Below, piece after piece: positions 29,584-39,389 of a stretch of DNA of 41,928 nucleotides; the first letter of the stretch is position 1, and each line of letters opens with the position of its first letter. The DNA is from an uncultured Pseudomonadales bacterium. GTDB taxonomy: Bacteria > Pseudomonadota > Gammaproteobacteria > Pseudomonadales > Pseudohongiellaceae. The notes below the pieces were generated by a model that ran no database searches, was not told the DNA's origin, and worked only from the letters and a program-made list of their open reading frames with translations. Both the position numbers and the translations under genes were made by a program. The stretch covers positions 1 to 41,928 of the forward strand of contig CALSUH010000026.1 in NCBI GenBank assembly GCA_943789485.1, in the 5' to 3' direction.

Positions 29584-30216
29584 ATGTCAAATTTTATTCA
29601 ACCCACAGCGGCTCTCGTGCCTATGGTTGTCGAACAAACGGCCCGAGGTGAACGCTCTTACGACATCTATTCCAGACTGTTAAAGGACAGAGTGATATTC
29701 ATGACCGGCCAGGTAGAAGACCACATGGCCAATTTAATTGTCGCGCAGATGTTGTTCTTAGAGTCTGAAAACCCAGATAAAGACATACACTTATATATTA
29801 ATTCTCCTGGCGGGTCGGTTACAGCCGGGTTATCGGTTTACGATACGATGCAGTTTATCAAGCCGGATGTGAGTACAATGTGTATTGGGCAGGCCGCCAG
29901 CATGGGCGCAATGTTGCTGGCCGGCGGCGCGAAGGGTAAACGCTTAGCGCTGCCCCATTCGCGCATGATGATTCATCAGCCCAGTGGCGGAGCTCAAGGC
30001 CAGGCGTCAGATATTGAAATACAAGCAAATGAAATCATTAAGTTACGGCATAGTCTTAATGTTTTGCTTGCGGAGCATACCGGGCAGACTGTGGAGGCTA
30101 TCGCGAAGGATACGGAGCGAGACAACTTCATGAGTGCCGATGAAGCGCATGAATACGGGTTGGTGGATAAAGTAATTCAGCGAAGAGTAGATAATAAGAG
30201 TATAGAAAGCGCCTAA
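29584..30216 (+). CDS. clpP: ATP-dependent Clp protease proteolytic subunit ClpP
   Basis: A 210-residue serine peptidase that forms the ClpXP/ClpAP double-ring chamber. The catalytic triad is S106 ([11 protein letters not shown]), H131 (MMIHQPSGG) and D180 ([12 protein letters not shown]). [20 protein letters not shown] is the oxyanion region. The first 13-14 residues are the usual propeptide removed by self-cleavage. It lies 75 bp after tig and 195 bp before clpX. Intact and full length. Confidence 0.97.
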   Translation: MSNFIQPTAALVPMVVEQTARGERSYDIYSRLLKDRVIFMTGQVEDHMANLIVAQMLFLESENPDKDIHLYINSPGGSVTAGLSVYDTMQFIKPDVSTMCIGQAASMGAMLLAGGAKGKRLALPHSRMMIHQPSGGAQGQASDIEIQANEIIKLRHSLNVLLAEHTGQTVEAIAKDTERDNFMSADEAHEYGLVDKVIQRRVDNKSIESA

Positions 30217-30320
30217 AACGCTCGTAATGGCCCTATGGGCTTGCATTTCCATACGAATGTCCCCATTTTAGATGGTAGTGCAAGCTAAGCTTTCAATTGC
30301 CAAAGATTCGTATTCAGGTT

Positions 30321-30377
30321 CCGGGGTTGGGTTATAAGAGGCCCCGGTCAATACCTAGAAGCCCGCTATTTAGGGCT
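30321..30377 (+). promoter_or_regulatory. Two successive hairpins in the clpP-clpX gap
   Basis: CCGGGG (30321-30326) pairs with CCCCGG (30342-30347), and AGCCC (30360-30364) with GGGCT (30373-30377). Neither is followed by a T run, so they are unlikely to terminate. They lie within 95 bp of the clpX start and could slow or protect the clpX leader RNA. Confidence 0.4.
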
Positions 30378-30411
30378 CTAGACAAAGCTTTATATTTAGG
30401 TTGTAGTTTAG

Positions 30412-31704
30412 ATGTCAGACGATAACGTTAGTAAAGGCGACGATAACGGCAAATTGCTGTATTGCTCGTTCTGCGGTAAGAGTCAGCATGAGGTTCGCAA
30501 GCTAATTGCGGGCCCATCGGTGTTCGTGTGTGATGAGTGCGTTGATTTATGTAATGACATCATACGCGAAGAGATTCAAGAAAAGGACACTGAAACCAGC
30601 GCGCGCAAACTCCCAATTCCAGAAGAAATTAAAAATACCCTGGATGAGTATGTCATCGGACAGGAAAGTGCCAAGAAGGTGCTCGCCGTAGCGGTTTATA
30701 ACCACTATAAACGCCTGAACTACGCAAAATCGAATGGTGAGGTCGAGTTAAGCAAGAGCAATATCTTGATGGTTGGCCCTACCGGCACGGGTAAAACCTT
30801 ACTGGCAGAAACCTTGGCGCGCTTGCTGGATGTTCCCTTTACTATCGCCGATGCGACAACGCTCACCGAAGCTGGTTACGTAGGTGAGGATGTCGAGAAC
30901 ATCATTCAGAAGTTGTTGCAAAAATGCGATTACGATGTAGAGAAAGCCCAAATAGGCATTGTCTATATCGATGAAATCGACAAGATTTCCCGCAAGTCAG
31001 ACAATCCATCTATCACTCGAGATGTTTCGGGTGAGGGTGTACAGCAGGCTTTACTGAAGCTAATAGAAGGCACTGTAGCCTCCGTCCCACCGCAAGGCGG
31101 TCGCAAGCATCCGCAACAAGAGTTTCTGCAAGTCGATACAGCAAATATTTTGTTCATCTGTGGCGGTGCCTTCGCTGGATTGGACAGGATCATCCGAGAT
31201 CGTTCCGATAAGAGTGGAATCGGTTTCTCTGCAGAAGTGAGATCTAAAGAAGAAGAGAGCAAAGTCGGAGAGACGCTGCGTGGCGTAGAGCCCGAAGATC
31301 TAGTTAAGTACGGCCTTATACCGGAATTCGTTGGTCGTTTACCAATGATAGCTACGCTCGATGAGTTGGACCTGGACGCGATGGTAAGAATCATTCGTGA
31401 GCCTAAAAATTCATTAACGAAGCAGTATGCTCAGTTATTCGAAATGGAAGGCGTGGAGATTCAATTCCGCGATGATGCACTGCGTGCTATAGCGAAAAAG
31501 GCGAAAGAGCGTAAGACAGGTGCTCGTGGACTGCGCTCCATCATGGAAACAGTGTTATTAGATTCGATGTACAAAATTCCTTCACTGGACAAGGTCAGCA
31601 AAGTCATTATCGATTCTGCCGTTATCGAAGGCGAATCAGAGCCTTTATTGATGTACGAGAATATCGAGCAGCAGAGCAAATCTGCTGGAGAAGAGCAGAG
31701 CTAA
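30412..31704 (+). CDS. clpX: ClpX, unfoldase ATPase of the ClpXP protease
   Basis: A 430-residue AAA+ unfoldase that feeds tagged proteins to ClpP. The N-terminal zinc-binding domain has CSFCGKSQ and CDECVDLC (about residues 14-42). Walker A is GPTGTGKT (about residue 120), Walker B VYIDEIDK, then the pore loop [26 protein letters not shown] is the sensor-2 region, and the ClpP-binding loop shows IGF ([10 protein letters not shown]). A short Gly/Asp-rich leader precedes the zinc domain. Intact. Confidence 0.97.
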   Translation: MSDDNVSKGDDNGKLLYCSFCGKSQHEVRKLIAGPSVFVCDECVDLCNDIIREEIQEKDTETSARKLPIPEEIKNTLDEYVIGQESAKKVLAVAVYNHYKRLNYAKSNGEVELSKSNILMVGPTGTGKTLLAETLARLLDVPFTIADATTLTEAGYVGEDVENIIQKLLQKCDYDVEKAQIGIVYIDEIDKISRKSDNPSITRDVSGEGVQQALLKLIEGTVASVPPQGGRKHPQQEFLQVDTANILFICGGAFAGLDRIIRDRSDKSGIGFSAEVRSKEEESKVGETLRGVEPEDLVKYGLIPEFVGRLPMIATLDELDLDAMVRIIREPKNSLTKQYAQLFEMEGVEIQFRDDALRAIAKKAKERKTGARGLRSIMETVLLDSMYKIPSLDKVSKVIIDSAVIEGESEPLLMYENIEQQSKSAGEEQS

Positions 31705-31721
31705 TGAAGTTCTGTTACAGC

Positions 31722-31749
31722 CTTGATATTTTGGGCTCTGGCACCATCT
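31722..31749 (+). promoter_or_regulatory. Candidate sigma-32 heat-shock promoter of lon
   Basis: CTTGATA at 31722-31728 (6 of 7 to CTTGAAA), then a 13-bp spacer, then CACCATCT at 31742-31749 (one mismatch to CCCCATNT). The lon ATG is 81 bp downstream. This matches the known heat-shock control of lon in enterobacteria. Confidence 0.6.
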
Positions 31750-31830
31750 TTTGAAGGAAGGCTCTAAAGCCGCCGAATCACTTTCAGTGCGCCTCTTTTC
31801 AGGCGTGTCCACAAATTCATAGAGTAGTAT

Positions 31831-34260
31831 ATGAGTATATCCTCGGACGACCCCAGCAACACACAATTTCCATTATTGCCACTGCGCGATGTAGTGGTCT
31901 ATCCGCAAATCGTTCAACCACTTTTCGTCGGAAGGCCTAAATCCATCAAAGCGCTGGAAATAGCAATGTCCAGCGACAAGCAGGTGTTGTTGGTAGCGCA
32001 AAAGAATGCCTCCGACGATGAGCCTGCTGCAGATGATTTGTATCAGATCGGTACACTCGCGACGATTCTGCAGCTGATTCGCTTACCCGACGGCACGGTT
32101 AAGGTGCTTGTCGAAGGCCTGTATAGAGCTCAATTGCGTAATGTCGGCTTCGATACGGATCACTTTCGTGCTGAGATTCTGGTTCTTAATACAGATCCAG
32201 TTCCTGAGAAAGAGTCTGAATTACTGATTCGTTCTCTGCTCTCACAGTTTGAGCAGTATGTGCAGCTCAGCAAGAAGATACCGCCCGAGGTAATGACCTC
32301 TATCTCCAGCATCGATGAGCCTGGGCGCCTAGTGGATACCATTGCAAACCATATGACTTTGCAGCTTGCGGAGAAACAGAATCTGCTCGAGTTGGTTAAC
32401 CTGCAGGCAAGAATTGAACACCTTATGGCGTTGATCGAGTCAGAAATCGATCTGTTTCAGGTAGAAAAGCGCATCCGCGGACGCGTTAAGAAGCAGATGG
32501 AAAAGAGTCAGCGAGAGTACTACCTGAACGAGCAGATGAAGGCCATCCAAAAAGAAATGGGTGAAATGGATGATGTGCCGAACGAGGCTGAGGAGCTTAA
32601 ATCTCGCATCGATGCTGCTGGCATGCCTAAAGAGGCAAAAGAGAAGGCCGTTTCAGAATTAAATAAGTTGAAGCAGATGTCACCCATGTCATCGGAAGCT
32701 TCTGTTGTGCGCACCTATCTAGATTGGATGGTTAGCATTCCTTGGAAAAAACGCTCCAAGGTGCGCATGGATTTGGTGAAGGCTGAAGAAATTCTCGAGA
32801 CAGACCATTACGGTCTCAAGGAAGTTAAAGAACGAATTCTCGAGTATCTCGCCGTGCAGAAGCGCGTAAAGAAATTGAAAGGCCCGATACTTTGTTTGGT
32901 GGGGCCTCCCGGTGTAGGTAAGACTTCGCTAGGTGAATCGATCGCCAGGGCGACCAATAGGAAATTTGTGCGCATGGCGCTTGGCGGCGTGCGTGACGAG
33001 GCGGAAATTAGGGGCCATAGAAGGACCTATATTGGCTCTTTGCCTGGCAAATTGGTGCAGAAACTATCTAAGGTTGGCGTTAAGAACCCACTGTTTTTGT
33101 TAGACGAAATCGATAAGATGGGCATGGATAATCGCGGCGATCCAGCTTCTGCTTTGCTAGAGGTGTTAGATCCAGAACAAAACCATAGCTTCAATGATCA
33201 TTATCTTGAGGTCGACTATGACCTTTCCGAAGTTATGTTCGTGTGTACCTCCAATAGTATGAATATTCCCGAGCCACTTCTGGACCGTATGGAGGTGATT
33301 CGACTTGCTGGGTATACAGAGGAAGAAAAAACCAGCATCGCAGAGCGTTATCTGATTCCGAAGCAAAAGAGGAACAACGGAATTCGAGATAAGGAGCTAA
33401 CCTTCACTACAGAGCCTATTAGCGACCTAGTGCGTTATTACACGCGCGAGGCTGGAGTCCGTGGCTTGGAGCGCGAAATAGCCAAGATCTGTCGAAAAGT
33501 AGTTAAGGAAAATTCCTTGGAGAGCAACGCCGATCCAATCAATCTCACTTCTGTAGAATTGGAACACTATTCTGGTGTTCGTCAATATGACTACGGTAAG
33601 GCGGAGGAAGAAAACCTGATCGGTCAGGTTAACGGATTAGCTTGGACCTCCGTGGGCGGTGAGTTGCTTACAATAGAAACAGTTGCCGTTGTTGGCAAGG
33701 GTAAAACTACCAAGACAGGTTCTCTTGGTGACGTGATGCAGGAGTCGATTCAGGCTGCTTTTACCGTGGTTAGGAGTAGAGCGGAGTCGCTTGGTCTTGC
33801 CGCTAATTTTCATGAAAAACACGACCTTCACATACACGTGCCAGAAGGAGCGACACCCAAAGATGGGCCAAGTGCAGGCGTCGGTATGTGTACGGCTCTA
33901 GTATCAGCCCTGGCCTCTATTCCTGTTCGTGCTGACGTGGCAATGACCGGAGAAATAACGTTACGAGGGCAGGTGCTGAAAATCGGTGGATTGAAGGAAA
34001 AATTATTGGCCGCGCACCGGGGCAACATTAAAACTGTTCTAATTCCTGCCGATAATGAGAGGGACCTCAAAGAAATTCCAGATAATATCAAAGCGGATTT
34101 GAACATCATTCCTGTTCGTTGGATCGATCAAGTTTTGGAACACGCGCTTGAGTATCAACCGACTCCTTTGAGCGCTGAAAAAAAAGCGCCCTCAGCTAAA
34201 GATGCGAAGCAAGAAGATAAAGATAAAAGTAGTGATGACAAGCACATAAATACCCATTGA
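31831..34260 (+). CDS. lon: ATP-dependent Lon protease
   Basis: An 809-residue LonA protease that removes damaged and regulatory proteins. The N-terminal substrate-binding (LAN) domain covers roughly residues 10-205 ([20 protein letters not shown]), followed by a coiled coil. The AAA+ module has Walker [14 protein letters not shown] and Walker [11 protein letters not shown]. In the C-terminal protease domain the catalytic Ser is in [15 protein letters not shown] and the Lys in [15 protein letters not shown]. The last 35 residues are a charged Lys/Asp tail. It follows clpX by 126 bp and has its own heat-shock-like promoter. Confidence 0.97.
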   Translation: MSISSDDPSNTQFPLLPLRDVVVYPQIVQPLFVGRPKSIKALEIAMSSDKQVLLVAQKNASDDEPAADDLYQIGTLATILQLIRLPDGTVKVLVEGLYRAQLRNVGFDTDHFRAEILVLNTDPVPEKESELLIRSLLSQFEQYVQLSKKIPPEVMTSISSIDEPGRLVDTIANHMTLQLAEKQNLLELVNLQARIEHLMALIESEIDLFQVEKRIRGRVKKQMEKSQREYYLNEQMKAIQKEMGEMDDVPNEAEELKSRIDAAGMPKEAKEKAVSELNKLKQMSPMSSEASVVRTYLDWMVSIPWKKRSKVRMDLVKAEEILETDHYGLKEVKERILEYLAVQKRVKKLKGPILCLVGPPGVGKTSLGESIARATNRKFVRMALGGVRDEAEIRGHRRTYIGSLPGKLVQKLSKVGVKNPLFLLDEIDKMGMDNRGDPASALLEVLDPEQNHSFNDHYLEVDYDLSEVMFVCTSNSMNIPEPLLDRMEVIRLAGYTEEEKTSIAERYLIPKQKRNNGIRDKELTFTTEPISDLVRYYTREAGVRGLEREIAKICRKVVKENSLESNADPINLTSVELEHYSGVRQYDYGKAEEENLIGQVNGLAWTSVGGELLTIETVAVVGKGKTTKTGSLGDVMQESIQAAFTVVRSRAESLGLAANFHEKHDLHIHVPEGATPKDGPSAGVGMCTALVSALASIPVRADVAMTGEITLRGQVLKIGGLKEKLLAAHRGNIKTVLIPADNERDLKEIPDNIKADLNIIPVRWIDQVLEHALEYQPTPLSAEKKAPSAKDAKQEDKDKSSDDKHINTH

Positions 34261-34276
34261 TACCGCGTGTTTCCTG

Positions 34277-34306
34277 TTGACATAGCTTTCACGCTATTGG
34301 TATAAA
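34277..34306 (+). promoter_or_regulatory. Sigma-70-type promoter of hupB
   Basis: A perfect -35 TTGACA (34277-34282), an 18-bp spacer and a near-perfect -10 TATAAA (34301-34306). It lies between lon and hupB, about 168 bp before the hupB start, giving a leader of roughly 160 bases. A strong promoter suits an abundant nucleoid protein. Confidence 0.72.
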
Positions 34307-34473
34307 GGTCAGGTATTACGCGAGGTTTGCGTGACATTTTGGGGAAAAGAATTAGATAGATCCAGAGCTTAGACTTTGTATATTTTGATCAATAATATTG
34401 AACTGAATAAACCGCCAATTTTTAGGCCTTCATAGATTTAGAAAATCACACAAATTTAGAAAAAGGGGATAAC

Positions 34474-34749
34474 GTGAATAAATCAGAATTAATAGATGCT
34501 GTTGCCGCGAGTGCGGACCTTCCTAAAGCTGCTGCAGGGCGTGCTATCGATGCAACGATTGACGCAATTACGGATTCTTTAAAGAAAGAAGACCCAGTAG
34601 TGTTAGTTGGTTTCGGAACATTTGCAACTAAGCACAGAGCGGCTAGAGTTGGTCGTAATCCCCAAACTGGAGAGCCAATCCAAATTAAGGCGGCTCGTGT
34701 ACCTAGCTTTAAAGCCGGCAAGGCACTTAAGGATTCTGTTAACTCTTAA
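34474..34749 (+). CDS. hupB: DNA-binding protein HU (beta type)
   Basis: A 91-residue histone-like protein that bends and compacts DNA. It starts at GTG 34474 with AAGGGG closely upstream (34463-34468). [16 protein letters not shown] and the signature [21 protein letters not shown] (beta-arm region with RNPQTG) are diagnostic, and it ends [13 protein letters not shown]. The order lon-hupB-ppiD matches that of E. coli and Pseudomonas. A terminator at 34893-34917 follows. Confidence 0.97.
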   Translation: MNKSELIDAVAASADLPKAAAGRAIDATIDAITDSLKKEDPVVLVGFGTFATKHRAARVGRNPQTGEPIQIKAARVPSFKAGKALKDSVNS

Positions 34750-34892
34750 TTTAGTTGATTGAACTGCAACATCACTAACTAAGCTGCGAGTTCTGTAGCT
34801 AGTGTAAATTCTCAGCTCTAGAGTTCATAGCTGCGAATTAGGTGCATGGAATCGAGAAGCTGATTTCCCTAGCAGTTCCCAAGAGGAAGTAG

Positions 34893-34917
34893 GGCGCATC
34901 TATGATGCGCCTTTTTT
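34893..34917 (+). terminator. Intrinsic terminator after hupB
   Basis: An 8-bp perfect stem GGCGCATC (34893-34900), TAT loop and GATGCGCC (34904-34911), followed by six T. It lies 144 bp after the hupB stop and 76 bp before ppiD, so ppiD is probably transcribed mainly from its own promoter. Confidence 0.9.
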
Positions 34918-34992
34918 GGTTTACGAATTACATTACTATCCCCACTAAGGGGAAGCAATAAATAAGCGATTTAGCGGAATTTAGGAACAACT

Positions 34993-36885
34993 ATGCTGCA
35001 AGATATACGTGACAATTCACAGGGTGTGATAGCGAAGGTCATCATCGGTTTTATCGTAGCGATATTTGCTCTTTTTGGAGTGGATTCGATCGTGAGTGGT
35101 TTCATAGCATCGCCGCCAGTCGCTGAAGTTAATGGAGAGGAAATAACCGAAGCCCAGCTGCAGGTGAACACACAGAATCTATTGAATTCTATTGGCGGAA
35201 GCGCCGATTCCCTAGATCAAGGCCTGCTTGAGCAAATCGCACTGTCACAGATACTAGAAGAAGTGTTGCTAAGACAGTCTGCGGAAAAGTCGGCGATGAC
35301 TGTGTCTAATGATCGAATTGACAGATCTATTATAGAAAATCCTAATTTCCAGATTAACGGTGTATTCAATGCCGACTTAGCCGTACGGACCATGGCTAGC
35401 CAAGGTTTTAGTATTCCTATTTATCGGGAATCCCTGAGGCAACAGATGTTGCTGTCACAGCTTGCTAACGCTTACAGCAGTTCGGCTTTTGTCACGAATT
35501 CAGAATTAGAACGAATAGCTGGCCTGTCGGCGCAGACTCGAGACTTTCGTTATCTCTCAATTCCTTTAGGCACTCGTACTCTGGACTCGGCAATTTCAGA
35601 TGCGGAGATTGAAAGTTACTTCGATGAGAACCAACAAGATTTTACGCAGCCGGAGACAGTATCGGTGAGTTATGTGATGTTGGATAAGAACGTAATCTCT
35701 AGTGAGATCGAACTCGACGAAGGTGTCGTTGAAGCGCAGTATGAGGCCGAGAGGGCGTCTTTTGAAGGATCGGCTGAAAAGCGGGCTTCACACATACTTT
35801 TCGAAGTTGGAGGTGATCTCAGCGAAGACCAGGCTCTAGAGATGGCAACTACAGCTAAACAGCGAATCGATGCTGGTGAGGAGTTTGAAGCAGTAGCGTT
35901 AGAAATGTCTACAGATACCGCTTCTGCAGAAGTGGGTGGAGATATTGGTTATACCGATGGAACTGCCTTCCCGGTAGCCCTCGAAGAAGCGCTAGAAATT
36001 TTATCAGTAGATGAGGTCTCGGCACCGGTCGTCTCAGATTTCGGTGTTCATATCGTGAAACTGACTGAGGACTCAGTAAATGTATTTCAGGATTTAGAAG
36101 AAGTTGCCGAACGAATCGAGCGAGAATTAAAAAGCTCAGAAGTAGAGCTGATTTATGCCGAGCGATTGGGGGATCTTTCTAACCTGGCGTTTGAGACGGG
36201 AAACTTAGAAACTATTTCGGAAGAGCTTGAGATGGAAGTGCTCATCAGTGGCAATTTTGGCCGTAGCGGAGGAAGTGGTATTTTCTCTAATCAGGCGCTT
36301 ATTGCTGCAGCATTTTCTGACGAGGTTTTACTTGAAGATAATAACAGTGAAGTGGTTGAGCTAAGTCCCTCGCAGGCTGTAGTGCTGAATGTGACCCTTT
36401 TCAATGAAGCTACTGTTCTTCCGCTTGAGGAAGTCGAGCCAGAGATCGCGGTAATAATTCGAACTCAGATGGAGCGCGATGCAGTTCAGGATCTTAATGA
36501 GCAGCTTCTGACTAGCATAGAAAACGATGAGCCTGTCGATCAGCTCCTGGCTGACAATCAAATACAGTGGCTCACAGAGGAAGGTGCGAATAGGTCTGCA
36601 GCCAATGTTAATAGAGAGATTTTAACTCAGGTTTTTTCTATGTCTTTAGCCGATACGGGTACACCTGTCTATGGCAACCTTACATTAACGAATGACACTG
36701 CCGTTATTGTTGAACTGACTAATATCAATGCAGGCTCAATAGCTTCATTGGCAGACACAGACCGAGAAAACATGGTTAGCTCTATGATTTCGGATTTAGG
36801 CAATAGCGACTTTCAGGCCTATATGAGCAACTTGCAAGAGAGCGCGGACATCGAGTCGCGCATTCTAGACGAACAGCCGCTCTAG
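34993..36885 (+). CDS. ppiD: Periplasmic folding chaperone / PPIase PpiD
   Basis: A 630-residue membrane-anchored chaperone of the SurA/PpiD type, helping newly exported proteins leave the Sec translocon. It opens with MLQDIRDNSQGVIAKVIIGF and one transmembrane helix (about 12-34). A SurA-like N-terminal domain with VAEVNGEEITEAQLQ follows. One parvulin domain spans about 260-360 (KRASHILFEV; VGGDIGYTDG; VVSDFGVHIVKLTE). The C-terminal half is long and acidic. Its stop is 4 bp from that of convergent fabI. Intact. Confidence 0.93.
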   Translation: MLQDIRDNSQGVIAKVIIGFIVAIFALFGVDSIVSGFIASPPVAEVNGEEITEAQLQVNTQNLLNSIGGSADSLDQGLLEQIALSQILEEVLLRQSAEKSAMTVSNDRIDRSIIENPNFQINGVFNADLAVRTMASQGFSIPIYRESLRQQMLLSQLANAYSSSAFVTNSELERIAGLSAQTRDFRYLSIPLGTRTLDSAISDAEIESYFDENQQDFTQPETVSVSYVMLDKNVISSEIELDEGVVEAQYEAERASFEGSAEKRASHILFEVGGDLSEDQALEMATTAKQRIDAGEEFEAVALEMSTDTASAEVGGDIGYTDGTAFPVALEEALEILSVDEVSAPVVSDFGVHIVKLTEDSVNVFQDLEEVAERIERELKSSEVELIYAERLGDLSNLAFETGNLETISEELEMEVLISGNFGRSGGSGIFSNQALIAAAFSDEVLLEDNNSEVVELSPSQAVVLNVTLFNEATVLPLEEVEPEIAVIIRTQMERDAVQDLNEQLLTSIENDEPVDQLLADNQIQWLTEEGANRSAANVNREILTQVFSMSLADTGTPVYGNLTLTNDTAVIVELTNINAGSIASLADTDRENMVSSMISDLGNSDFQAYMSNLQESADIESRILDEQPL

Positions 36886-36889
36886 TTGG

Positions 36890-37696
36890 CTATACCCCTT
36901 CGGTTTCGAGATCGTTGAGCGAGCCCATGGCGGTAGTGTTGAAACCGCCATCAACATAAAGAATTTCGCCACTGATTCCAGAGGCTAGGTCAGAGCAAAG
37001 AAAGCTCGCTGCATTTCCCACTTCGCTGATAGTAACGTTTCTCCTCAGAGGGGTTTGCTGAGCATTGTGTTTAAGCATTTTCCTAAAGCTCTTTATGCCG
37101 GCAGCTGCAAGAGTCTTTATCGGACCGGCAGATATAGCATTTACTCTTGTCCCTTCGGGTCCTAAGCTTGCAGCCATATAACGTACGTTGGCTTCTAGGC
37201 TCGCTTTCGCTAAGCCCATAACATTGTAATTAGGAAGGCTACGGACCGCTCCTAAGTAGCTCAAAGTGAGCAGGGAGCCGTTTCTGCCTGCCATCATGGA
37301 CTTTCCAGCTTGGGCGAGCGCGACGAAGCTATAGGAGCTGATTTCGTGCGCCATCAGGAATCCCTCTCGCGTCGTTACGTCTACATAGTTTCCGTCGAGC
37401 TCATTGCCGGGTGCGAACGCGAGGCAGTGAACGATTCCATCAAGACCGTCCCAGCGCTGGCCGAGTTCCTCGAATAGGCTTGTAATTTCACTGTCTTTGC
37501 CCACATCGCAGGGGAACACTAAGTCAGAGTCCCAGGTTGCTGCAAATTTAAGAACACGCTCCTTTAGCTTCTCATTCTGATAAGTAAAAGCCAGTTCGGC
37601 ACCTTCGCGATACATTGCCTGGGCAATGCCTGAAGCGATCGAGAGCTTGCTTGCAACGCCAAGAATTAGGTACTTTTTTCCTGTTAGATAACCCAT
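36890..37696 (-). CDS. fabI: Enoyl-ACP reductase FabI
   Basis: A 268-residue NADH-dependent reductase that carries out the last step of each fatty-acid elongation cycle and is the triclosan target. The nucleotide-binding N-terminus shows [18 protein letters not shown]. Active-site residues are Y147, Y157 and K164 in [20 protein letters not shown], the FabI Y-x6-K pattern. [16 protein letters not shown] (substrate loop) and [16 protein letters not shown] close the fold. It lies 116 bp downstream of the POT transporter on the same strand. A CAGTA-TTT-TACTG dyad occurs in its leader at 37728-37740. Confidence 0.96.
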   Translation of the reverse strand: MGYLTGKKYLILGVASKLSIASGIAQAMYREGAELAFTYQNEKLKERVLKFAATWDSDLVFPCDVGKDSEITSLFEELGQRWDGLDGIVHCLAFAPGNELDGNYVDVTTREGFLMAHEISSYSFVALAQAGKSMMAGRNGSLLTLSYLGAVRSLPNYNVMGLAKASLEANVRYMAASLGPEGTRVNAISAGPIKTLAAAGIKSFRKMLKHNAQQTPLRRNVTISEVGNAASFLCSDLASGISGEILYVDGGFNTTAMGSLNDLETEGV

Positions 37697-37812
37697 GCCT
37701 CTATCCTGTTTTAGCTGGTATTTATGGCAGTATTTTACTGTATTTTGCGCAAATTACCCACGTCTAGCGCTAACTAGTATGAGACGTGCCTTGGTTGCTA
37801 TAAAGCCTTTAA

Positions 37813-39389
37813 TTACTTAATGCCATGCATGAAGTGGTTCAATACAGGGGATATAAACAAGGCAAATATTCCTATGCCGATACTGTAGATGCCTGCCGTG
37901 TAATAAACATCCATATAGTTGGCAAGGGCCGTCGCAGAGTCTACAACTTCTCCACCAATCGTGTCGGAGCCAGTCATAGCCGCAATGGTGCCAGATATAT
38001 AGTTTCCTCCGGCCATGGCTAGAAACCAACAGCCCATCATCATCCCGACAACACTTGGAACGGAGAGTTTGGTGGTCATAGAAAGACCAACCGGGGATAT
38101 GCAAAGCTCAGCCGTGGTATGTAGCAGATACAATAGGATCAGCCAGATTAGTGCGATCTGCGTAGGGTCAGTCGCTAGTGACGCGCCATACACCAAAAAT
38201 AAGAAGCCGAGTCCGAGCTGGATTAGTGCTAGGGCAAATTTAGTAGGCGTGCTGGGTTCCCAGCCGCGTCGGTTTAGATAGATCCAGGCAATGCTGAAGA
38301 CAGGCGCCAAGGTAATGATAAAGAAGGCATTAACCGATTGAAACATTGCTGCCGGCAGTTCGAAGCCGAATACGATGCGATCTACATTTCGGTCTGCCAT
38401 CAGGTTTAGTGAGCTGCCAGTCTGTTCCCAGAGTGACCAAAAGATAATCTGATAGCTCATTAGGAAGAGACAGACGAGCATTCTATTCCTGTCTATCTGT
38501 TCACACTTGGTGAATGCGTAGACAACAACCGTTAGAGTCATGCCTACAAGCGTAGCACCAACAAGGCCACCTACTAGTGGTGGTGCCTGCATCAGTTGCC
38601 AGCATACCAAAACGCCTACGAAGGCCAATATGTAGATAAACATTTCGCGGCTAATTCCTGGAAAGATTTTTTGCTGCAGCGCCACAGGATCCTTCGGTAG
38701 TCCGGCTGCTCCGAATAGGTGATGGCCTTTAATAAATACCGCTAGACCGAATAGCATGCCGATACCGGCTGCACCGAAACCCCAGCTGAAGCCTTTATAT
38801 TGCAATAACAGACCGCAGACTATCGCGCCTAAGAATGAGCCGGCATTGATTCCCATATAGAATAGTGTGAAGGCTCCATCGCGTCGGGGGTCTTCGCGCT
38901 CGTACATCGAACCTACGAGCGTAGAGATGTTTGCTTTCAAGAAGCCTACGCCCATGATGATCAGGCCGAGCGAGAGGTAGAACACCTGGAGGTAGAATTC
39001 GGGTCGCGGTCAACGAGCTGTCTCCCCATCGCCGACTGTGTCTTCGACCGCCTGCGCGCCTTCGACAGCCATGCCTAAGTGGCCGGCAACGAGCAGATAT
39101 CGCCCCTAGAATGACCGCCTTGACAGGCCCCATGATAGCGGTCCGCGACCACTCCTCCGATGACGGGTGTGATGTAGACGAGTGAGATATAGGCCGCGTA
39201 GATGCTCGAGGCGGACTGGTCGGAGAATAAGAAAGTGCTGGGTCAAGATAGAAGATGAGCAGGGCGCGCATGCCGTAATAGCTGAAGCGTTCCCACATCT
39301 CGGTGAGGAAGCAAATTGACCAAGCCGCTGTGGATGGCCGAGGAACTCCTTCTGAGTCGCATCGCCAGTGATTGTACGTGATCGGTCAT
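37813..39389 (-). CDS. POT/PTR-family proton-coupled oligopeptide transporter, N-terminal part frameshifted
   Basis: A proton-driven di/tripeptide transporter of the DtpA/DtpB type (12 or more membrane helices). The hallmark ExxERFxYY motif appears as EMWERFSYYGMRALLIFYL (about 39250-39300), and the PTR2 motif as AELCISPVGLSMTTKLSVPS. Start at ATG 39389, overlapping the mltD stop by 4 bp (ATGA). From 38985 to the end a 390-residue frame is open; upstream of it several 1-bp indels break the helices between 38986 and 39380. A restored protein would be near 520 residues. I take the breaks as errors, since the same damage affects mltD. Confidence 0.87.

Noticed and set aside
34750..34892. tRNA gene between hupB and ppiD
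   Set aside because: No T-loop consensus or clover-leaf pairing could be found; only the terminator at 34893-34917 is clear.
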